A DNA stretch of 44,419 nt from Thermoplasmatales archaeon (GTDB taxonomy: Archaea > Thermoplasmatota > Penumbrarchaeia > Penumbrarchaeales > Penumbrarchaeaceae), in contig JAUVCN010000010.1 in assembly GCA_030595715.1 (NCBI GenBank), positions 1 to 44,419 on the forward strand. Reading direction: 5' to 3'. Under the pieces are notes generated by a model. That model did not search any database, was not told the DNA's origin, and was given only the letters and a program-made list of their open reading frames with translations. The translations under genes and the position numbers were made by a program. This document shows positions 1 to 10,441 of this stretch, piece by piece. The number at the start of each line of letters is the position of its first letter. Within the stretch, counting starts at the first letter, position 1.

Positions 1-202
1 CATCTGAAGATAGCTTGTTCATCTCCTCCTCATCCACTTCTTTCTTTTCCTCGATCCTTCCCATCAGTTCATCCATCTGATCATCCGATAGACCGAGCCT
101 TTCTTCCAGTATCATTATCAATCCGCTCTCATCCAGGGATATGAAACCGTCCGCTACTATCTTCTTCATGAATGAATAATAGATATACTCCTTTCTATCC
201 AT
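1..202 (-). CDS. TerB-like/small acidic protein, truncated at the window edge (MDRKEYIYYSFMKKIVADGFISLDESGLIMILEERLGLSDDQMDELMGRIEEKKEVDEEE...)
   Basis: Open frame from ATG (rc of 200-202) running off the left edge; helical 'DG.IS.DE...L...LGLSDDQ' pattern. Confidence 0.5.
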   Translation of the reverse strand, partial: MDRKEYIYYSFMKKIVADGFISLDESGLIMILEERLGLSDDQMDELMGRIEEKKEVDEEEMNKLSSD

Positions 203-407
203 ATGTCACCCTCCTTTTCTATTATGATAAAATGAACGCAGAGATAAATTATTATCCCCTGGTCGATACATATGTGGAATAGATCATGGTATGTTCAAAA
301 CCCCTTGAGTCGTGGTGATAAGGGCGGTAAATGGATATATGATAGCAGTTCCATCGGATATTGGCAGATGATGAATGGAAATGGCTGATATGTGATGAGC
401 CCTATGA

Positions 408-1175
408 GTGCTGATGCCGATGTCCGTGAATGGTGATATATATCTGGAAGCTGCAGGGGCTCTTCTCCGGGATCCTCCCTTCCTTGTATTGACCGGGGCA
501 GGTATTTCGGTAGAATCCGGTCTTCCCCCCTTCCGGGGTCCGGGAGGGATCTGGACCAGGTTCGATCCTGAAGAATATGGTCATATAGACACATTCGAAA
601 GCGACCCCGAAAAAGCCTGGGTCCTTCTCTGGGAGTTGATAAGAGGATCTCTACAGTGCGATCCAAATGAGGCCCACCTGGCATTGTCAAGACTCGAGAA
701 GAATGGGATCTCCGGGCCTATTGTGACCCAGAATGTTGATGGACTCCACAGAGCTGCCGGGTCTGTAGATGTCATAGACGTCCATGGTGATGCAAGGATG
801 ATCCTCTGTCCCGGTTGCGGGAATGGGGAGAGAGTGGATCCGGATTCCATAGGTACACTGAACAATATTTGTTCCTGTGGTTCCTACAAGAGGCCCGATA
901 TTGTGTTCTTTGGTGAACAATTGCCAGAGGAGAAGATAGAACGTGTATGGGACATCGCATCAAGTGGAAAGGACCTGCTTGTTATTGGGACCTCGGGTGT
1001 GGTCATGCCTGTTGCCCGGATCCCGTTCATCGTAAAGGCTTCCGGAGGGGTCGTGGTGGAGATCGACCCATATCCTGCTGATATGGCTGGAAGTGTGACC
1101 GATATTCTCATCAAGGAAAAGGCCGTAAACGGTATGATCAGGCTCGAAAGGTCGATTATGTCCCTACGGGGCTAG
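408..1175 (+). CDS. Sir2-family NAD-dependent protein deacylase
   Basis: LTGAGISVESGLPPFRG, TQNVDGLHRAAGS, VHG, CPGCG/CSCG zinc motifs. Confidence 0.92.
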   Translation: MLMPMSVNGDIYLEAAGALLRDPPFLVLTGAGISVESGLPPFRGPGGIWTRFDPEEYGHIDTFESDPEKAWVLLWELIRGSLQCDPNEAHLALSRLEKNGISGPIVTQNVDGLHRAAGSVDVIDVHGDARMILCPGCGNGERVDPDSIGTLNNICSCGSYKRPDIVFFGEQLPEEKIERVWDIASSGKDLLVIGTSGVVMPVARIPFIVKASGGVVVEIDPYPADMAGSVTDILIKEKAVNGMIRLERSIMSLRG

Positions 1176-1245
1176 CTTTTTCCTAAAGGGTTTAAATAAT
1201 CCAAACAGATTCTTCCACCATCCAAAAGTCAAGAGTGGTCCGAAC

Positions 1246-3858
1246 ATGAGATATTTGATCCCTACCCTGTCCTTCATCCTTCTTGTGATACCTTTGTCAC
1301 TGGTTATCATCGATCCTGTCAATGGTCTGGAGGAAGGTGATCTGATCACAAGGATCGATCTCGAAGACAGCGATGGAGGAATCACCCATGGTGGTGATAT
1401 GGATCGATGGGAATGGGGTATTCCCGGTCCAGGATCCACCGAGAATCCCGGGCCCGGATCATCGGGTGAAGGTGAAAGATGTTTGGGGTCTCCTCTCAAC
1501 GGAACCTATCAAGAAGGAACCAGGTCATATCTCGATGTTCCGGAGATCGACGTGCATGATCACAGATATATCACAGTTACATATCTCATATGGTTCGACC
1601 TTTCCTTTCTGGATGATGAAAAGAACAGTACAGGTATAGGTAATACATCGGACCATTTTCTGGTACAGGTCAGGAACGATCCGGGATCCTGGACCACCGT
1701 TATGAACCACTCCGGTTCATCCGGAGGGGATTGGGTAGATCAAAGGATAGATCTTTCATCATTCAACATAGAAAAGTTGATCTTGAGATTCCTTCTCGTT
1801 GACGTTGAAGACGGTTCTGTTGATAATGGTGTCTTTATCGATGAGATCATTATCGAAGGTATATTGAGACCAGTTGTTGAGATCGAACTCTCGGAACCTC
1901 CTGAAGTTCCCAGGTTCATACCAACATGGGGAATATCCCGGATTCATTTCACTGTACTGAACGAGGGGATGATGACCCCTTCCGATTCAGAGGTATCCCT
2001 TTTGATCCTTGGACCCCCGGGATGGGGCCCATTTACTACTTCCAAGCCCATTTCCTCTGAAAGGATCTCGACCGATCACCTGGACTGGGAACCCCTGATG
2101 GAAGGCAACTATGAACTGTACTTAAACCTGACAGTGGAAGGTTCCCTTGGATCTTCATATCATTATCCGGTAACTGCCATGGACACAGTCCTGTATGATG
2201 ACATGTCGAACGGCCTCGATCACTGGAGAATAGACACAGAGGAGGGTGATTCGACCTGGTTCATCGAGGATGTAACTCCTGGACCTTCGACCACATCAGG
2301 TGAGGGTCATTTGCGGTTTGGATCGCCCGGTGGATCCGGGACATCGATCGGTTTTTCCGGAAATACCCACTCATACATCACCAGTCCGCTGATAGACCTG
2401 AGATTCATGGATAATGCCTATCTTTACATCCAGCATAGCTTTGGTTTCATCGGAGAACAGGGTAGTTGTGGTGGATCGGTCAAGGCTGTTGACCCCACCG
2501 GAAACTGGGTGACGCTTGAGTCGGACCAACCACATACCAGGATACTTAAGGAGGGGATATCCGGTCCGTTGGAGGGAGAGCACGCATTCCAGGGAGATAG
2601 GGACTGGTACCAGATAGGTTTCGATCTTGATGCGTTGATAGGCGATCATACCAGGCTAAGGTTCATTGTATCATCGGGTGAGACCGGGGAAGGAAGGGGT
2701 TGGTGGATAGATGATATCTTTGTAACAGGGGAGGGGGCGGACCCATTCGATACCGATCCTCCCGAACCTGTTCAAGGGATCAAAGTTGAGATCATCGATG
2801 AAGGTTGGGTGGAGGTGGAATGGACCCCTTCCTTTGCTCTTGATCTCGCTTATTACAATGTATATGTTGGTACCGGATCGGACGGGATCCTCAATACCGA
2901 TCTTCGGGTCCAGTTACAAGCTGAAAACGATACAGTGGTATCCTTCATGGACCTCGATCCTGAATTGTCATACTGGGTGGCAGTGACCGCAGTGGACAGA
3001 AGCGGTAATGAGGATCGTTCGGTGGATGTCATCAGGTTCACTCCATCTACAGGATCCGGGGATCAGGACCCTGTTGCCATAGCAAGGATCGTTGGAAGCA
3101 ATTATGGTGATATCGGTGATGAGTTCATATTGAACGGTTCCTCTTCTTTTGATCCTGACGGGGTTATTATCTCCTATATCTGGGACCTTCCGGATGGTTC
3201 CAGACTTGAAGGTAAGCAGGTAAGATGGAAAAGCAGCATATCCGGTGATGGCCTGGTAGTAACCTTGACCGTTCAAGATACCTCGGGGGGAATCGGGACA
3301 ACGAACGTCACTTTGAACATCAAGGATAGGGAGAATACGGATCTTCAGACCGAGGACCTGTACTCTTTCATTCTGTGCATGTCGCCGATCATCGTATCAT
3401 TGATAGTGATAGTGATACTCGTTGCATGGTTCAGACGATCAAGACAGAAGAAGATCAGAAGGCAACTCCTCAGAATGGGACTTGATGCCGACCCGTCCCA
3501 TGAGTATGTTCATGCAGAGATAATCGACACTTCCAGCAAGCAAACCAGAGGGTCGAGTGAAAAGAAGATAATGGATCTTGTACCAGTCCATACGATCCAC
3601 AGCCATAGATCCAAAAGTAAGGATAAGGAGAGACCTGTGGAGCCAAAGAAGGCTGCACCGCTAAAGAGCGTTCACAGGGAGGAAGCTGTTACCGATCGAA
3701 GTAAAGAGATACCCAGGGAGAAGGAGGTGTCCGCACTGGTCGAATGCCCTTTTTGTGGTAACTCCTTCAAGGCATCGGTCAACCGGGAGAAATTGATGTC
3801 GGGCGAACCTTTCGATATCAAATGTTCCAATTGTGGGCGATCCGGTCAGGTCGGTTGA
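1246..3858 (+). CDS. Large exported surface protein with MAM/FN3/PKD-like modules, C-terminal TM helix and cytosolic zinc ribbon
   Basis: N-terminal signal peptide; PKD-like GSSSFDPDGVIISYIWDLPDG; TM FILCMSPIIVSLIVIVILVAWF; C-terminal CPFCGNSF...CSNCGRSG. Confidence 0.75.
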   Translation: MRYLIPTLSFILLVIPLSLVIIDPVNGLEEGDLITRIDLEDSDGGITHGGDMDRWEWGIPGPGSTENPGPGSSGEGERCLGSPLNGTYQEGTRSYLDVPEIDVHDHRYITVTYLIWFDLSFLDDEKNSTGIGNTSDHFLVQVRNDPGSWTTVMNHSGSSGGDWVDQRIDLSSFNIEKLILRFLLVDVEDGSVDNGVFIDEIIIEGILRPVVEIELSEPPEVPRFIPTWGISRIHFTVLNEGMMTPSDSEVSLLILGPPGWGPFTTSKPISSERISTDHLDWEPLMEGNYELYLNLTVEGSLGSSYHYPVTAMDTVLYDDMSNGLDHWRIDTEEGDSTWFIEDVTPGPSTTSGEGHLRFGSPGGSGTSIGFSGNTHSYITSPLIDLRFMDNAYLYIQHSFGFIGEQGSCGGSVKAVDPTGNWVTLESDQPHTRILKEGISGPLEGEHAFQGDRDWYQIGFDLDALIGDHTRLRFIVSSGETGEGRGWWIDDIFVTGEGADPFDTDPPEPVQGIKVEIIDEGWVEVEWTPSFALDLAYYNVYVGTGSDGILNTDLRVQLQAENDTVVSFMDLDPELSYWVAVTAVDRSGNEDRSVDVIRFTPSTGSGDQDPVAIARIVGSNYGDIGDEFILNGSSSFDPDGVIISYIWDLPDGSRLEGKQVRWKSSISGDGLVVTLTVQDTSGGIGTTNVTLNIKDRENTDLQTEDLYSFILCMSPIIVSLIVIVILVAWFRRSRQKKIRRQLLRMGLDADPSHEYVHAEIIDTSSKQTRGSSEKKIMDLVPVHTIHSHRSKSKDKERPVEPKKAAPLKSVHREEAVTDRSKEIPREKEVSALVECPFCGNSFKASVNREKLMSGEPFDIKCSNCGRSGQVG

Positions 3859-4103
3859 ATCTTTCACTATCCGGTTGAATGCAAGATCGATGATATCATA
3901 TTGTTCTATACATGTGATAAAGATGTCAAGATCAACGCGATAGCTGATGTAAAGGATCTTTTCGGGAAAGCTGTGAGTTTTACAGTAGGTATCGAATCAA
4001 GGACAATAAAGGACAAGACATTCGGGAATAAGATCGACCGGTTTGTGAAAGAAGTAATGAATTGGAGATATTTCTACTGGTCGAATCGGTCCTTATCTGA
4101 TGT

Positions 4104-4913
4104 TCACATCAGCTCTCCTTTGATGGAAATCATCTCTTTGATCAAAGGAGTATCCTTGCCGGATAAAGTTATGGCCTCTTCGGCGATCCGGATCATTCCA
4201 CCACAGCAGGGAACCTCCATCGTGGCCACGGTGACCGATTTGATCCTATTCTGTTTGATGATCTCGGAAAGCTTCTCGATGTATGCTCCGGAATCATCCA
4301 GCTTAGGACAGCCCATAGCCACGGTCTTTCCGTGGATGAGCTGTGAGTGGAGGTTTGGATTGGCGGCCGCGACACAGTCAGCCAACAGGAGTAGATGTGA
4401 GTTGTCGAAGAAAGGGGCCTTGGGGTGGAGCAGATGGATCTGGACGGGCCACTGTCTGAGCGCGGATGGTAGATCTCCATCTCCGGATCCAACATCATGG
4501 GGGGCCTCGATTACGGTCATCTCTGTTCCAGGACATCCACACGGAGCCTCTTCATCCATATCCGGAAGGGAGATCCCTTTTTCTTCAAGGACCTCAACTG
4601 CTATGTTGAAATATCTGGTCTGAGCGTGGTCTTTCAGATGTTTCAGATGCGCTTTGATAACATTTGGGCCTGCCTTGACAATATTTTCCATGGTAACCCT
4701 TTCATCATATTCCTCGGCCTCCCTTTCGATCGTAGATATCGCACCCTGAGGGCAGGTTCCTATACATGCACCGAGTCCATCACAGAAGATATCCGAGATG
4801 AGATGGGCCTTGTCATCAATTATTTGCAAGGCTCCCTCAGGACAGTCGGGGATGCATTCTCCGCAGCCATTGCATTTTACATGATCGATATGTATGATCT
4901 GTCTAATTGCCAT
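4104..4913 (-). CDS. 4Fe-4S dicluster ferredoxin-domain protein
   Basis: CNGCGECIPDCPEGAL and ACIGTCPQGAI; later conserved Cys; start placed at MAIRQIIHIDH. Confidence 0.8.
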   Translation of the reverse strand: MAIRQIIHIDHVKCNGCGECIPDCPEGALQIIDDKAHLISDIFCDGLGACIGTCPQGAISTIEREAEEYDERVTMENIVKAGPNVIKAHLKHLKDHAQTRYFNIAVEVLEEKGISLPDMDEEAPCGCPGTEMTVIEAPHDVGSGDGDLPSALRQWPVQIHLLHPKAPFFDNSHLLLLADCVAAANPNLHSQLIHGKTVAMGCPKLDDSGAYIEKLSEIIKQNRIKSVTVATMEVPCCGGMIRIAEEAITLSGKDTPLIKEMISIKGELM

Positions 4914-5060
4914 CGGGATCACCAAGGTATCTTTTGTATACTGTGTAGATATTGGTTTTTATATTAATACTTGAGAGTTTCTGAAAGGATACCATGAGGT
5001 GATCTTTCGTTCTTTCATGGAATAGAGGGCCATATACAGTCCTAACTGGAAAGGTCTCGA

Positions 5061-5429
5061 TCACAAGGTGCAATCTTTACAATCGAGCCTCTCACAGACC
5101 TTGTTATCGACCTTCCATTTCAGGGACCACTCCTTGATATCCTGAATTACCTTGATGAATTCGAATCCCATCTGAGTAAGGGTGTAATCGGTCCTGACCG
5201 GAAAACTGGAAGTATCTATCCTCTTTGTAATGAATTGGTCCCTTTCCAATTCCTTGAGCCTGGTGGAGAGTACCTTGGGTGTGATCTCCCTGAGGCTTTT
5301 CTTGATCTCATTGTATCTCTTGGGTCCTCCGCCACCCCGATACAGTTCCAGCAGGATCACCATCGTCCACTTCTTTGCGACCATATCCACTGTTTTGTAT
5401 ACCGTGCATTGATCATCCATTGCTTCCAT
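5061..5429 (-). CDS. HxlR-family winged-helix transcriptional regulator
   Basis: CTVYKTVDMVAKKWTMVILLELYRG...RYNEIKKSLREITPKVLSTRLKELE. Confidence 0.88.
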   Translation of the reverse strand: MEAMDDQCTVYKTVDMVAKKWTMVILLELYRGGGGPKRYNEIKKSLREITPKVLSTRLKELERDQFITKRIDTSSFPVRTDYTLTQMGFEFIKVIQDIKEWSLKWKVDNKVCERLDCKDCTL

Positions 5430-5591
5430 TCAGATACTGTATACTATATATAATTAAGTATCTTTTTGGAACTTGATATTGAAAGTATAGTGTGGGGGGA
5501 CAAGAACATGTCAAGGGAACAGTTTCCTGCCAGTATTGTGAAAAGGACGTCTCTGATATTATTGGATGACAGAATAGAAAATAAAAAATTT

Positions 5592-5612
5592 GGGAGCCCA
5601 TTTCGGGCTCCC
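5592..5612 (-). terminator. Hairpin terminator downstream of rubrerythrin
   Basis: GGGAGCCC-ATTTC-GGGCTCCC, followed on the minus strand by AAATTTTTTATTTT. Confidence 0.75.
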
Positions 5613-5623
5613 GATGTTCTATA

Positions 5624-6199
5624 TCACCAATTCTCGGCTATAACCTCGAAATAGGCTTTGGGATGAGCACATGCTGGACATTTTTCAGGTGGTTCATACC
5701 CATCGTAAATATATCCACAGTTGATGCATCTCCATGTGACCTTCTCTGCCTTCTTGAACGCTGTGCCGTTATTGAGATTTTCGAGAAGTCCCAGGTATCT
5801 CTTTTCATGCTGTTTTTCCGCAACCGCAATGGATCTCATGACAGCTGCAACCTCTGGAAATCCTTCATTTTCCGCGATCTGGGCAAAATCCGGATACATG
5901 TGCACATGTTCATGGTTCTCACCGGCAGCAGATCCCTTCAGGTTCTCTGCAGTTGTTCCTATCACACCTGCCGGGAAAGCGGCTGTGATCTCGACATCGC
6001 CTCCCTCGAGGAATTTGAACAGCTGTTTCGCATGTTGACCCTCGTTGTCCGCTGTCTCCAGGAAAACATATGATATCTGGACATATCCTTCTTTCTTCGC
6101 CTGCTTCGAGAAGAATGTATAGCGGTTCCTCGCCTGAGATTCTCCCGCAAAAGCGGTGAGTATGTTCTTTTCCGTTTCCGTTCCTTTCAAACTCTTCAT
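5624..6199 (-). CDS. Rubrerythrin
   Basis: Ferritin-like ESQARNRYTFF, EKQHEKRY; C-terminal rubredoxin WRCINCGYIYDGYEPPEKCPAC. Confidence 0.95.
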   Translation of the reverse strand: MKSLKGTETEKNILTAFAGESQARNRYTFFSKQAKKEGYVQISYVFLETADNEGQHAKQLFKFLEGGDVEITAAFPAGVIGTTAENLKGSAAGENHEHVHMYPDFAQIAENEGFPEVAAVMRSIAVAEKQHEKRYLGLLENLNNGTAFKKAEKVTWRCINCGYIYDGYEPPEKCPACAHPKAYFEVIAENW

Positions 6200-6229
6200 T
6201 TTTTCACCTCGATCATCTATGAAACATTA

Positions 6230-6745
6230 TCACATGAATCTCTCGAACCTTTCCTTACCAACCTTGCATATGGGGCATTTGGCAGGAGGTTCTTCCCTTG
6301 CACAGAGGTACCCGCAGACCCTGCATCTCCAGACTGGTAATGATAGAGAGGTTGGTAGCACGGCCTCCTCACTCGCATGAAATTGTGATCTACTTTCCCT
6401 CTCCGGTCTTCTATCGGGGATGGGACGTGCCTTTTCTTTCCCTGAAACAATATCATCCGATACGTATAGAGCGCAGTAACATGCTCCGAACTCTGCAAGG
6501 TCGGGATCTCGATAATCACATGGACATATGATATCCAGGTCCTCCTCTTTGTCACCATTGGATAGGCGGCAGGGGCATGCCCAGTGACCATATCTTTTCT
6601 CGTTGTAAAGGAGGCCGAATACGAGGTCCCTGGTGAATTCCTCATCAGGGTTAAGGTGGTAACCACCTGCCTCTGTATCCTTTATCAGCTTCTGGATTGC
6701 AATATCTACCTCTTCATCAGAGACGTTGATATCCTCTTCAGGCAT
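6230..6745 (-). CDS. Ferredoxin:thioredoxin reductase catalytic-subunit domain fused to rubredoxin
   Basis: [29 protein letters not shown] plus C-terminal [22 protein letters not shown]. Confidence 0.88.
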   Translation of the reverse strand: MPEEDINVSDEEVDIAIQKLIKDTEAGGYHLNPDEEFTRDLVFGLLYNEKRYGHWACPCRLSNGDKEEDLDIICPCDYRDPDLAEFGACYCALYVSDDIVSGKEKARPIPDRRPERESRSQFHASEEAVLPTSLSLPVWRCRVCGYLCAREEPPAKCPICKVGKERFERFM

Positions 6746-7022
6746 TATCAAAAGCCTCCTTGATGTCATCTTCCTGGTAGCCCACGATACATTTATCGTT
6801 GTTGATGACCAGGGTGGGGAATGAGCATCTGGGGTTCCATTTCCTTATTTCCATTTCCACCTCGTCCCTGGCCTTCCTGTCCAGCTGGTCAACGAATATG
6901 TAACTGTAGTCTATCTCGAGATCAGTTAGAAGTTTCTTCGTCCGCTTGCACCAGACACAGGTACTGAGTGCAAAGAGAACAACCTTGCCCTTGTCCTTTC
7001 CTTCAACATGTTCATATTCCAT
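6738..7022 (-). CDS. Glutaredoxin-like thiol-disulfide oxidoreductase
   Basis: [27 protein letters not shown]; stop overlaps the FTR start (ATGCCTGA). Confidence 0.88.
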   Translation of the reverse strand: MEYEHVEGKDKGKVVLFALSTCVWCKRTKKLLTDLEIDYSYIFVDQLDRKARDEVEMEIRKWNPRCSFPTLVINNDKCIVGYQEDDIKEAFDNA

Positions 7023-7026
7023 ATTA

Positions 7027-8208
7027 TCACCTTTCTCGATACCGATCTCCAAGCTCTCTTCCCATCTGCTTGACCTTTTCCAGCTCGTCCTCGTCAGGTA
7101 TATATTTGATCCTGATGAACTCAAGGGGTATTTCCCATTTCATTTCCTTCATGATCTCCTCTATCTGACCTATGGATTGGCCACCCCAGCCGTATGACCC
7201 GAAGGCCATACCGGCCCTATCCTTGGGCCATAGGCCCTTCAGATATGTTAGAAACGCGCCCATTGAGGGGAGCATATTGTTATTCAGGGTAGGAGATCCG
7301 ATAAGTATTAATTTGGTTGAAAGAACATCTGTCATTACATCGGATATGTCGGTTGATTTCAGACATCTCATGGAAACATGGAAGCCGGATTCCAGCAAAC
7401 CCTCTTTCAGTTTATGTGCCATTTTTCGGGTGGAATCCCACATGGTGTCGTAGACGATAAGCGCTTTGTTCTCGGTCTGGTGGGTTGCCCATTTCCTGTA
7501 CTTCTGAAGCAGTTTTGGAATATGGGAACGCCAGATGATCCCATGGCTCGGTCCTATCATATCAACATCCAGGGTTTCAACGACATCCAGAGCCTTCACT
7601 ACCTGAGGACCGAAGGGTAGAACGATATTTGCATAATATTTTGCAGCTTCTTCCCATATGATGTCCTGACCCACCTCATCGTCGAATCTCTCCGATGTTG
7701 CGAGATGTTGACCGAATGCATCGTTGGGGAGGAGAAGTTTATCCTCTGCAACATATGTGACCATGGAATCAGGCCAATGGACCATGGGGATGCTGACGAA
7801 GTGGAGGGTCCTCTTGCCGATATTCAGGGTATCTCCGGTCTTTACTACCTGGAGGTCCCAATCCTCTTTGTAGTGCCTCTTCAGACCTTTTTCACCATTT
7901 TCAGATGTGATTATCTTTGCATTTGTTGCGATCTTCAACAACTTTGGCAATCCACCGGTGTGGTCCATCTCGACATGATTGGAAACTATGTAATCGATCT
8001 TTGAGGGGTCAACTACCGCCTCGATCCGTGCAAGCATCTCATCGAAAAGATAATGTTTGACGGTATCCACCAGGGTGATCTTTTCGTCAATGATCAGATA
8101 AGCGTTGTATGTGGAACCTCTCTGGGTCTTGTATCCGTGAAAATCTCTCAAGTCCCAATCGATCCCTCCCACCCAGAATATTCCTGGTTTTATCTCAATT
8201 CGGTCCAT
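7027..8208 (-). CDS. Flavodiiron protein (A-type flavoprotein)
   Basis: Metallo-beta-lactamase ligands SNHVEMDHTGG, VHWPDSM, SHGIIWR; C-terminal flavodoxin domain ALIVYDTMWDST. Confidence 0.95.
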   Translation of the reverse strand: MDRIEIKPGIFWVGGIDWDLRDFHGYKTQRGSTYNAYLIIDEKITLVDTVKHYLFDEMLARIEAVVDPSKIDYIVSNHVEMDHTGGLPKLLKIATNAKIITSENGEKGLKRHYKEDWDLQVVKTGDTLNIGKRTLHFVSIPMVHWPDSMVTYVAEDKLLLPNDAFGQHLATSERFDDEVGQDIIWEEAAKYYANIVLPFGPQVVKALDVVETLDVDMIGPSHGIIWRSHIPKLLQKYRKWATHQTENKALIVYDTMWDSTRKMAHKLKEGLLESGFHVSMRCLKSTDISDVMTDVLSTKLILIGSPTLNNNMLPSMGAFLTYLKGLWPKDRAGMAFGSYGWGGQSIGQIEEIMKEMKWEIPLEFIRIKYIPDEDELEKVKQMGRELGDRYRER

Positions 8209-8209
8209 C

Positions 8210-8761
8210 TCAAACTCCTCCTTGTCGTATATTTTCAATATTATCTTCTCTTTTAATATATGTTGGCGCCGTCTCTGGAGAGAGACCTCCCTTGACCTCG
8301 TGATAATAATTGTAGGTCATCGCTTTTCCATCTTCAAGTTGGTCCATCTCCATCACTTCTCCAATGAACACGGTATGGGATCCAAGGTCCATGCTGTTTA
8401 TCACCTTTGCTTCAAGATATGCCAGTGAATGCCCTGTGATAATGGGAACTCCGAGTTTGCCATATTTGAACTCGACACCCTCGAATTTATCAATGTCCCT
8501 GCCGGTTTTAAAACCAAAGGTCCCGATAAACTTCATTGATGTTTCCTCTGATAGGATCGAGGCAGTGAAAAGCCTGCTCTCATTGATAAGATCGTGTGTT
8601 AGATTGTCCTTGTTAACAGAGATGGCTATCACCTCCGGATCTGCGGTGACCTGAAAGAGGGTGTTCACGATCTGACCGTTGTTCTTCCCTCCTGATCTGG
8701 CACACACGACATATACGCCATACGAGATCCTTTGCAACGTCTTTTTTTTCATCAGGTTCAC
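8210..8761 (-). CDS. Flavin reductase-like FMN-binding protein
   Basis: RISYGVYVVCARSGGKNNGQIVNTLFQVTADPEVIAISVNKDN. Confidence 0.88.
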   Translation of the reverse strand: MNLMKKKTLQRISYGVYVVCARSGGKNNGQIVNTLFQVTADPEVIAISVNKDNLTHDLINESRLFTASILSEETSMKFIGTFGFKTGRDIDKFEGVEFKYGKLGVPIITGHSLAYLEAKVINSMDLGSHTVFIGEVMEMDQLEDGKAMTYNYYHEVKGGLSPETAPTYIKREDNIENIRQGGV

Positions 8762-8890
8762 CGGATCTTTTTATGTTTTCTTGCCACTGGGAAAGGGAGA
8801 CCCTCCATGATATAAGGAATGGAAAAAAGGGTCACCTTGTTGGAGATGACCCGTGTCGATCCATTCCGATCCTGTTCGGTTCGATCCTTT

Positions 8891-9058
8891 CTATATCTCT
8901 TCGAACATGTCCTTGCCAACACCACAGATAGGGCAGACCCAACCATCGGGAAGATCCTCGAACGTAGTGCCAGCTGCAACATTATTGTCCATATCACCGT
9001 TCTCGGGATCATAGATATATCCACAGGCGATGCATTTCCATTTTTTTGCCATATTCAT
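8891..9058 (-). CDS. Rubredoxin (below the ORF-track size cut-off)
   Basis: Hand translation [55 protein letters not shown]. Confidence 0.95.
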   Translation of the reverse strand: MNMAKKWKCIACGYIYDPENGDMDNNVAAGTTFEDLPDGWVCPICGVGKDMFEEI

Positions 9059-9073
9059 TACCTCCAGTTATTG

Positions 9074-9583
9074 TCACTCTTTCACAGGTGGAGTGAACAC
9101 CTTCTTCGAAAATTCTTGATCGAGCATGAACAATGCGCTCGTGCCATTGCCAATGAGCTTCAATTTTCCCACAATATCGGAAGCGGTTGCTTCCTCTTCC
9201 ACTTGTTCATCGACGAACCACTGCAGCATATTGTATGAAGCATGATCCTTCTCAGTAAGTGCCAGGTCCACCAGATCATTGATGAGAGAGGTGACCTTCT
9301 GTTCGTGTTCATATGTCTTTTCGAACACATCCAGAGGAGATTCCCAGACACTTGGAGGTGCATCGATCGCCTTCAGGGTCACCTTGCCTCCTCGTTCAAT
9401 GATGTAATCGAAGAATTTCATCGCATGGAACTGCTCCTCCTTGGCCTGAACCCTCATCCAGTTGGCACAACCGGGCAAGCCGATCGTCTCGAAATATGTG
9501 GACATCGAGAGATAGAAATATCCGGAATAGAGCTCCCAATTGATCTGTTCGTTTATGGCCTTTTCAACTCTCTCATTGATCAT
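9074..9583 (-). CDS. Non-heme ferritin
   Basis: INEQINWELYSGYFYLSMS, KEEQFHAMKFFDYI, EKDHASYNMLQWFVDEQVEEE. Confidence 0.95.
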   Translation of the reverse strand: MINERVEKAINEQINWELYSGYFYLSMSTYFETIGLPGCANWMRVQAKEEQFHAMKFFDYIIERGGKVTLKAIDAPPSVWESPLDVFEKTYEHEQKVTSLINDLVDLALTEKDHASYNMLQWFVDEQVEEEATASDIVGKLKLIGNGTSALFMLDQEFSKKVFTPPVKE

Positions 9584-9593
9584 TTCAACACCT

Positions 9594-9974
9594 TCATATT
9601 GTGATCTTCCAGAGGCCGTGCAAATTACAGTAGGACCTTACCATCTTAACATCTTCCTCTATCGAGAAGAATGCCTCAGGGGCAGCTCCGGGTTTAAGAT
9701 ATTTACGCTCCACCCTTGAATCTGTCACGATCTCTATCCATTCGATATGGTGTTCCTCGGCCATGGGATGTGGTATATCGCCTACTTTGATCTTTACACC
9801 TCCATCGACCTTTTCAAGGACAGGAAGATGTTTCTCCGTTCCCTGATCATTGCCTTTTTCCTCGAGGAGGACCATAGGTTGTCCACAACATACGAGTTCA
9901 CCAGCACCGGTATGGATCACCTCGACAACATTGCCGCATAATTCACACTTGTATACTTCTTTCTGATCTGTCAT
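9594..9974 (-). CDS. Desulfoferrodoxin (superoxide reductase)
   Basis: N-terminal [40 protein letters not shown]. Confidence 0.95.
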   Translation of the reverse strand: MTDQKEVYKCELCGNVVEVIHTGAGELVCCGQPMVLLEEKGNDQGTEKHLPVLEKVDGGVKIKVGDIPHPMAEEHHIEWIEIVTDSRVERKYLKPGAAPEAFFSIEEDVKMVRSYCNLHGLWKITI

Positions 9975-9975
9975 T

Positions 9976-10404
9976 TCAATCCACCTTCTTTTCATTTTTA
10001 TTATTACATGATATGCATAATCCTCTGAAATATCCGAAAGCCTCGTCCACTCTGAACCCTTCGGACCTTATCTGTTCTATGATATCAAAGTTGTATCTGT
10101 CCTCCAGATCGGATATGGACCCACACTCCTTGCACATAAAATGGTGATGAGGGTCATTATTGAAATCGCACAGGATCTCGGATTTATTGATCGTGAGCAC
10201 CTGAATGACGCCATTTTCCGAAAGATCATCAATCACGTTGTAGACCGTGGTCTTGGATAGACTGGGATTTTTCATTTTCAGTTGTGTATAGATGTGGTCG
10301 ATACTTGGGTGAATGCGATTTTTGTCAAGATACCGCATGATCTCCAGTCTTTGAGGTGTGACCTTCAGACCCTTTTTTTTCAGTATCATGACATAATCTT
10401 CCAC
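9976..10404 (-). CDS. Fur/PerR-family metalloregulator
   Basis: [45 protein letters not shown]. Confidence 0.92.
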   Translation of the reverse strand: MEDYVMILKKKGLKVTPQRLEIMRYLDKNRIHPSIDHIYTQLKMKNPSLSKTTVYNVIDDLSENGVIQVLTINKSEILCDFNNDPHHHFMCKECGSISDLEDRYNFDIIEQIRSEGFRVDEAFGYFRGLCISCNNKNEKKVD

Positions 10405-10426
10405 TTGAACACCCTCAATTTATATT

Positions 10427-10441
10427 TTGTAAATATTACAA
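10427..10441. promoter_or_regulatory. Candidate PerR operator, TTGTAA-ATA-TTACAA
   Basis: Perfect 6+3+6 inverted repeat 23 nt upstream of the perR-like start; another TTACAA half-site at 10453-10458. Confidence 0.7.

Noticed and set aside
3901-4623. 240-aa plus-strand ORF opposite the 4Fe-4S protein
   Set aside because: Antisense strand carries clear ferredoxin motifs; the plus ORF has no domain signature.
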